NCBI GenBank assembly: GCA_964392615.1
Contig: CAYMRB010000323.1
Location: forward strand, 1 to 11,946
DNA: 11,946 nt
Origin: CAYMRB01 sp964392615
GTDB lineage: Bacteria > Planctomycetota > UBA8108
Direction of reading: 5' to 3'
Below the pieces are notes generated by a model that was not told where the DNA came from, searched no databases, and was given only the letters and a program-made list of their open reading frames with translations. The position numbers and the translations under genes are program-made. This document shows positions 9,237 through 11,946 of the stretch, one piece after another. Position 1 is the first letter of the stretch; each line of letters opens with the position of its first letter.

Positions 9237-10333
9237 TCCTCTTCGTCAAGAATCTGCTGTTCGCGAACTGGCGCAACAAGGGCATCGCGCTGTTCTTTGC
9301 GGCGAGCATCTGGTTCGTCGCGTTCCAGTCGGAGACGCGCCAGCTGACGGTATCGGTCGCCGCAACGGTCCTGCCTGTCAACGAGAACGAGAGCGTCGTC
9401 CTGTCCGTCCAGACGCGGGAACAGGAGGGCGGCGAGCCGGAAACGTTCCTCGGCGAGATATCGCTGGTCTTGACCGGGCCGCGCAAGCAGATCGAGGAGC
9501 TGCGCAACGATGCGCGGCGCGGATTCCCGGTCACGTTTCGAGTGCCGATAGAGGACGAGGTCTTCGTCTTTCGCGAGGACGAGTTCGCGTTTCTGCCCGC
9601 CGGCGTGAGCATCAAGGAGATGCGCCCTGCGGCCGTGCGCGTGCGCCAGGAACCCGTGCGCGAGCGCATCGTCGAGAACCTGTCGGACCTGGTGCTGGTC
9701 AGCGAGTACGATCCCGGCTTCGTGGTCTCCAGGGAGGTGCTCTCGCCCGGCCAGATCCGTGTTCGGGGGCCGCAGTCGCTGATCGACGCGGTCGGCATCG
9801 AGATTCCGATCGCGTTGCGCTATACGCGTCGAGAGGTGAGCGAGCATGCCGTTTCGCCGCGGTTTCACGGCGTTGATCGAGCGCTCATCGATCGCACGAT
9901 CCAGGTGCGGCCCGAGGCGGACTCGCCGTGGTTCGCCGTGAATCAGGCGCCTCAGGTTCGCGTCCGCGTGTCGCTCGCGAAGAGCGTAGAGTCCTGGTCG
10001 GCGGACTCGGTAGAGGTGTTCTTCCAGCTGCCGCTGACGAAGCGCGCGTGTCGCGTGGTGCTCAACGACGTGCCGGAAGGCGGCAACCGGATTCCGGTGA
10101 AGTTCAGCGGGCCTCCCGATCAGATCGAGGCGTTGCGCAATCAGCAGCGCATCACGGTCCTCGCGCCGCCGCCGGCGAACTTCGAGGTCGAGAAGGGCGG
10201 CACCTACACGTTTACGGAAGACGCGTTGCGGCTCTACGGGTTTCCGGGAGTGCGCATCAGCCAGCACGAGAGCCGAGAAAAGGAGAGGCAGAATGCCTGG
10301 TCCTACGAGGTGATCGTGACGGCCGAGAAGTGA
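9233..10333 (+). CDS. cdaR: CdaR-like YbbR-domain protein, membrane-anchored
   Basis: A 366-residue protein with one N-terminal membrane helix (about 16-31, KGIALFFAASIWFVAF) and a long extracytoplasmic part of YbbR-type beta domains. I divide it into about three repeats (roughly 37-137, 138-250 and 255-365), based on recurring strand-rich segments such as ISLVLTGPRKQIEEL, IRVRGPQSLIDAV and IPVKFSGPPDQIEAL, each a 'V-x-G-P-x-x-x-I' unit. B. subtilis CdaR has four YbbR domains and modulates CdaA activity. The 4-base overlap with cdaA (ATGA) implies coupled translation and a stoichiometric partnership. The membrane topology allows it to sense the periplasm and act on CdaA through the membrane; this is inference from the family. 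An 80-base gap follows before glmM. Confidence 0.88.
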   Translation: MILFVKNLLFANWRNKGIALFFAASIWFVAFQSETRQLTVSVAATVLPVNENESVVLSVQTREQEGGEPETFLGEISLVLTGPRKQIEELRNDARRGFPVTFRVPIEDEVFVFREDEFAFLPAGVSIKEMRPAAVRVRQEPVRERIVENLSDLVLVSEYDPGFVVSREVLSPGQIRVRGPQSLIDAVGIEIPIALRYTRREVSEHAVSPRFHGVDRALIDRTIQVRPEADSPWFAVNQAPQVRVRVSLAKSVESWSADSVEVFFQLPLTKRACRVVLNDVPEGGNRIPVKFSGPPDQIEALRNQQRITVLAPPPANFEVEKGGTYTFTEDALRLYGFPGVRISQHESREKERQNAWSYEVIVTAEK

Positions 10334-10401
10334 CTTCCGAGAGCGCCGGACCGAAGTGCTGATCGGGAGCGCGAGGTTCTGATATTCGACGGGCGGGAGC
10401 T

Positions 10402-10406
10402 GAGGA
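10402..10406 (+). promoter_or_regulatory. Shine-Dalgarno site for the GTG start of glmM
   Basis: GAGGA lies 7 bases before GTG 10414. This decides the start, since there is no in-frame ATG between it and the FGTDGVRD motif at residues 12-19. Confidence 0.6.
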
Positions 10407-10413
10407 AAGAAGA

Positions 10414-11820
10414 GTGAAGGGCACGACGACGAAGCGCGAGAGTGTCTTCGGCACGGATGGCGTCCGCGATCGCGCGGGCGAGGGACGATTGTCTCCGGAG
10501 TCCGTGCGCGCGCTGGCGCAGGCCGTCGCGATCGCGTTGGCTGCGGATCCCGGTGCGCAGGCCGAGAACGGATCGCAGCGCGGTGCGGTACTGATCGGTC
10601 GGGATACCCGAGAGAGCGGCACGGAGCTGCTCGGGACGATCGCAACGGAGCTGCAAGCTGCGGGGCACGATGTCGGCGATCTCGGCGTCTTGCCGACGCC
10701 GGGAGTTGCACGGGCTGCGGCGACGTCGCCGGAGTGCTGTCTGGCGGTCGTGCTGTCGGCGTCGCACAACCCTGCGGAGTACAACGGCATCAAGCTGGTG
10801 TCGGGCGCTGGCGCGAAGATCTCGGACGCCTTCGAAGCCGCGGTCACCGACGCGTACTTCGAGGTCATGACCGGCGCGATGCAGCCGCTGCGCGTCGACG
10901 TGCCGGGAAAGCGGCGCGATCTCGCGGCGCAGGAGCTGGGCCGCTACGTGGAGTTCCTCGTCGGCTGTTGTCGGCGACCGGAGCGCCTGGCCGGCCGGCG
11001 CGTGCTGCTCGACACGGCAAACGGTGCGGCGTACCGCTGTGCGCCCGAGGTCTTCCGACGGCTCGGCATGGACGTCGAGGTCATCGGAGACGCGCCGAAC
11101 GGTGCGAACATCAACGACGGCTGCGGCGCGCTCGCACCGCATGCGCTGGCCGCGAGGGTGGCCGAGTGCGGGGCGTCGATCGGCTTCTGTTTCGACGGCG
11201 ATGCCGATCGAATGATCCCGATCGCGGCCGGCGGGACGGTGCTCGACGGAGACTTCGTGCTCGCGTTGGCCGGCCGTCACTACGATGCCTGCGGCGAGCT
11301 GCCGGAGAAGACGATCGTCGGCACGGTGATGTCGAACGTCGGTCTCGAGAAGTGCCTTGACGAGCTCGGCCTGCGTCTCCTGCGAACGCCCGTGGGGGAT
11401 CGCCACGTGTACCAGGCGCTTCTCGACGGCGGCCATCCGATCGGTGGGGAGCAATCCGGGCACCTGATCTTCACGGATTTCGCGCTGACCGGCGACGGAA
11501 CGCTCGGCGCGCTGCGTCTTCTCGACGTGCTGGAGAGCGACGATCTCGACCTCGCGGGCGAGGCGCGGCTGATGACCAAATTCCCGCAGACGCTGCAGAA
11601 CGTCCGCGTGTCGGAACGCCTGCCGCTCGAGCAAATCGACGCGGTGGCGCGTGCCGTCGCGGCGGCCGAGGAGCGCCTCGGCGCGGACGGCCGCGTGCTC
11701 CTGCGCTACTCCGGAACCGAGCCGCTCGCGAGGGTGATGCTCGAGGGGCCGAAGCAGGACCTGATCGAGGCGCTGTGCGCGGACATCTGTGCCGCCGTGC
11801 GCGGGGCGATCGGCGCGTAG
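10414..11820 (+). CDS. glmM: Phosphoglucosamine mutase GlmM
   Basis: GlmM interconverts glucosamine-6-phosphate and glucosamine-1-phosphate on the route to UDP-GlcNAc, the precursor of peptidoglycan and lipid A. The 468-residue product has the four alpha-D-phosphohexomutase signatures in order: the N-terminal FGTDGVRD (12-19), the active-site loop SASHNP (115-120, phosphorylated serine S117), the metal loop DGDADR (261-266), the sugar loop GEQSGH (345-350) and the phosphate loop RYSGTEPLARVM (431-442). GlmM is favoured over a phosphomannomutase by the GEQSGH loop and by its place behind cdaA-cdaR. It is about 20 residues longer than E. coli GlmM (445), with the N-terminal variant RDRAGEGRLSPE in place of the usual RGxAN. 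In Firmicutes GlmM binds and inhibits CdaA, so linkage here suggests the same coupling of wall supply to c-di-AMP. The start is GTG with a good Shine-Dalgarno. A hexamer repeat begins 8 bases after the stop. Confidence 0.95.
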   Translation: MKGTTTKRESVFGTDGVRDRAGEGRLSPESVRALAQAVAIALAADPGAQAENGSQRGAVLIGRDTRESGTELLGTIATELQAAGHDVGDLGVLPTPGVARAAATSPECCLAVVLSASHNPAEYNGIKLVSGAGAKISDAFEAAVTDAYFEVMTGAMQPLRVDVPGKRRDLAAQELGRYVEFLVGCCRRPERLAGRRVLLDTANGAAYRCAPEVFRRLGMDVEVIGDAPNGANINDGCGALAPHALAARVAECGASIGFCFDGDADRMIPIAAGGTVLDGDFVLALAGRHYDACGELPEKTIVGTVMSNVGLEKCLDELGLRLLRTPVGDRHVYQALLDGGHPIGGEQSGHLIFTDFALTGDGTLGALRLLDVLESDDLDLAGEARLMTKFPQTLQNVRVSERLPLEQIDAVARAVAAAEERLGADGRVLLRYSGTEPLARVMLEGPKQDLIEALCADICAAVRGAIGA

Positions 11821-11827
11821 GGCGCGG

Positions 11828-11946
11828 GAGTCGGGGTCGGAGTCGGCGTCGGCGTCGGCGCCGGAGTCGGCGCCGGAGTCGGTCTCGGTCTCGGCCTCGG
11901 TCTCGGCCTCGGCCTCGGAGTCGGTCTCAGCCTCGGAGTCGGCGTC
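11828..11946. repeat. Degenerate hexanucleotide tandem array (consensus GNSYCG), continues past window end
   Basis: I count 19 complete six-base units and a partial 20th (GCGTC) in strict phase with no insertions, starting 8 bases after the glmM stop. The unit types are GAGTCG, GGGTCG, GCGTCG, GCGCCG, GTCTCG, GCCTCG and one GTCTCA. The first half is mostly of the GAGTCG/GCGTCG type; from 11882 GTCTCG/GCCTCG units dominate. There is no TA or TG, so all three + frames are open. They would read as alternating Gly and Val/Leu/Ala (phase of glmM), as a Ser/Ala/Glu-rich chain, or as an Arg-rich chain. On the - strand the frames read as an acidic Asp/Glu-Ala/Ser/Thr chain or a Pro-Thr/Arg chain. No start codon is seen, so it is more likely an intergenic satellite than a gene, but its right border is not visible. 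No terminator is seen between glmM and the array. Confidence 0.85.

Noticed and set aside
10303..11946. Long - strand open frame through glmM and the hexamer array
   Set aside because: The frame is open because it mirrors glmM and because the array has no stops. The acidic repeat it would encode is followed by shadow-type sequence, so a convergent gene is not supported within the window.
11828..11946. CRISPR-like array
   Set aside because: The unit is six bases with no unique spacers; it is a simple tandem array.

Overview
The window reads as ordinary chromosomal core-genome DNA from a GC-rich, LPS-bearing (diderm) bacterium. All ten supported genes are on the + strand and are packed tightly, with several start/stop overlaps. 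LptE and a BamD-like lipoprotein indicate an outer membrane with LPS. The exported prenyltransferase-like alpha/alpha-toroid protein behind a coiled-coil gene, together with the order ftsH-folP-cdaA-cdaR-glmM, suggests Planctomycetota or a related lineage. That placement is inference from gene content and needs a phylogeny.

Layout. (1) Positions 2-1542: the C-terminal part of a glutamine-rich coiled-coil protein cut by the window edge, followed with an ATGA overlap by a secreted toroid-repeat protein. (2) 1547-2893: a CorC/HlyC-type membrane protein with two CBS domains and an unusual membrane region. (3) 2894-3011: the longest internal gap, holding a long imperfect inverted repeat. (4) 3012-5352: recO, a BamD-like TPR lipoprotein and lptE, joined by two 7-base overlaps of the same form (NTGNTGA). 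(5) 5388-7427: ftsH. (6) 7484-11820: folP, cdaA, cdaR and glmM, i.e. folate synthesis, c-di-AMP synthesis and its regulator, and the entry into amino-sugar and peptidoglycan synthesis. (7) 11828-11946: a degenerate hexanucleotide tandem array that runs off the window end.

Functionally the window is mostly about building and guarding the cell envelope: outer-membrane assembly (BamD-like, LptE), membrane protein quality control (FtsH), wall-precursor supply and its c-di-AMP signalling partner (GlmM, CdaA, CdaR). RecO (recombinational repair) and FolP (folate) are housekeeping genes carried along.

I saw no mobile element, CRISPR array, tRNA, rRNA or defence cassette, and no convincing new multi-gene system. 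The points most worth a second look are the hexamer array after glmM (open in phase with glmM past its stop codon), the loss of conserved polar residues in the CorC-like membrane domain, and the recO leader, which has no Shine-Dalgarno sequence but does have a long inverted repeat.
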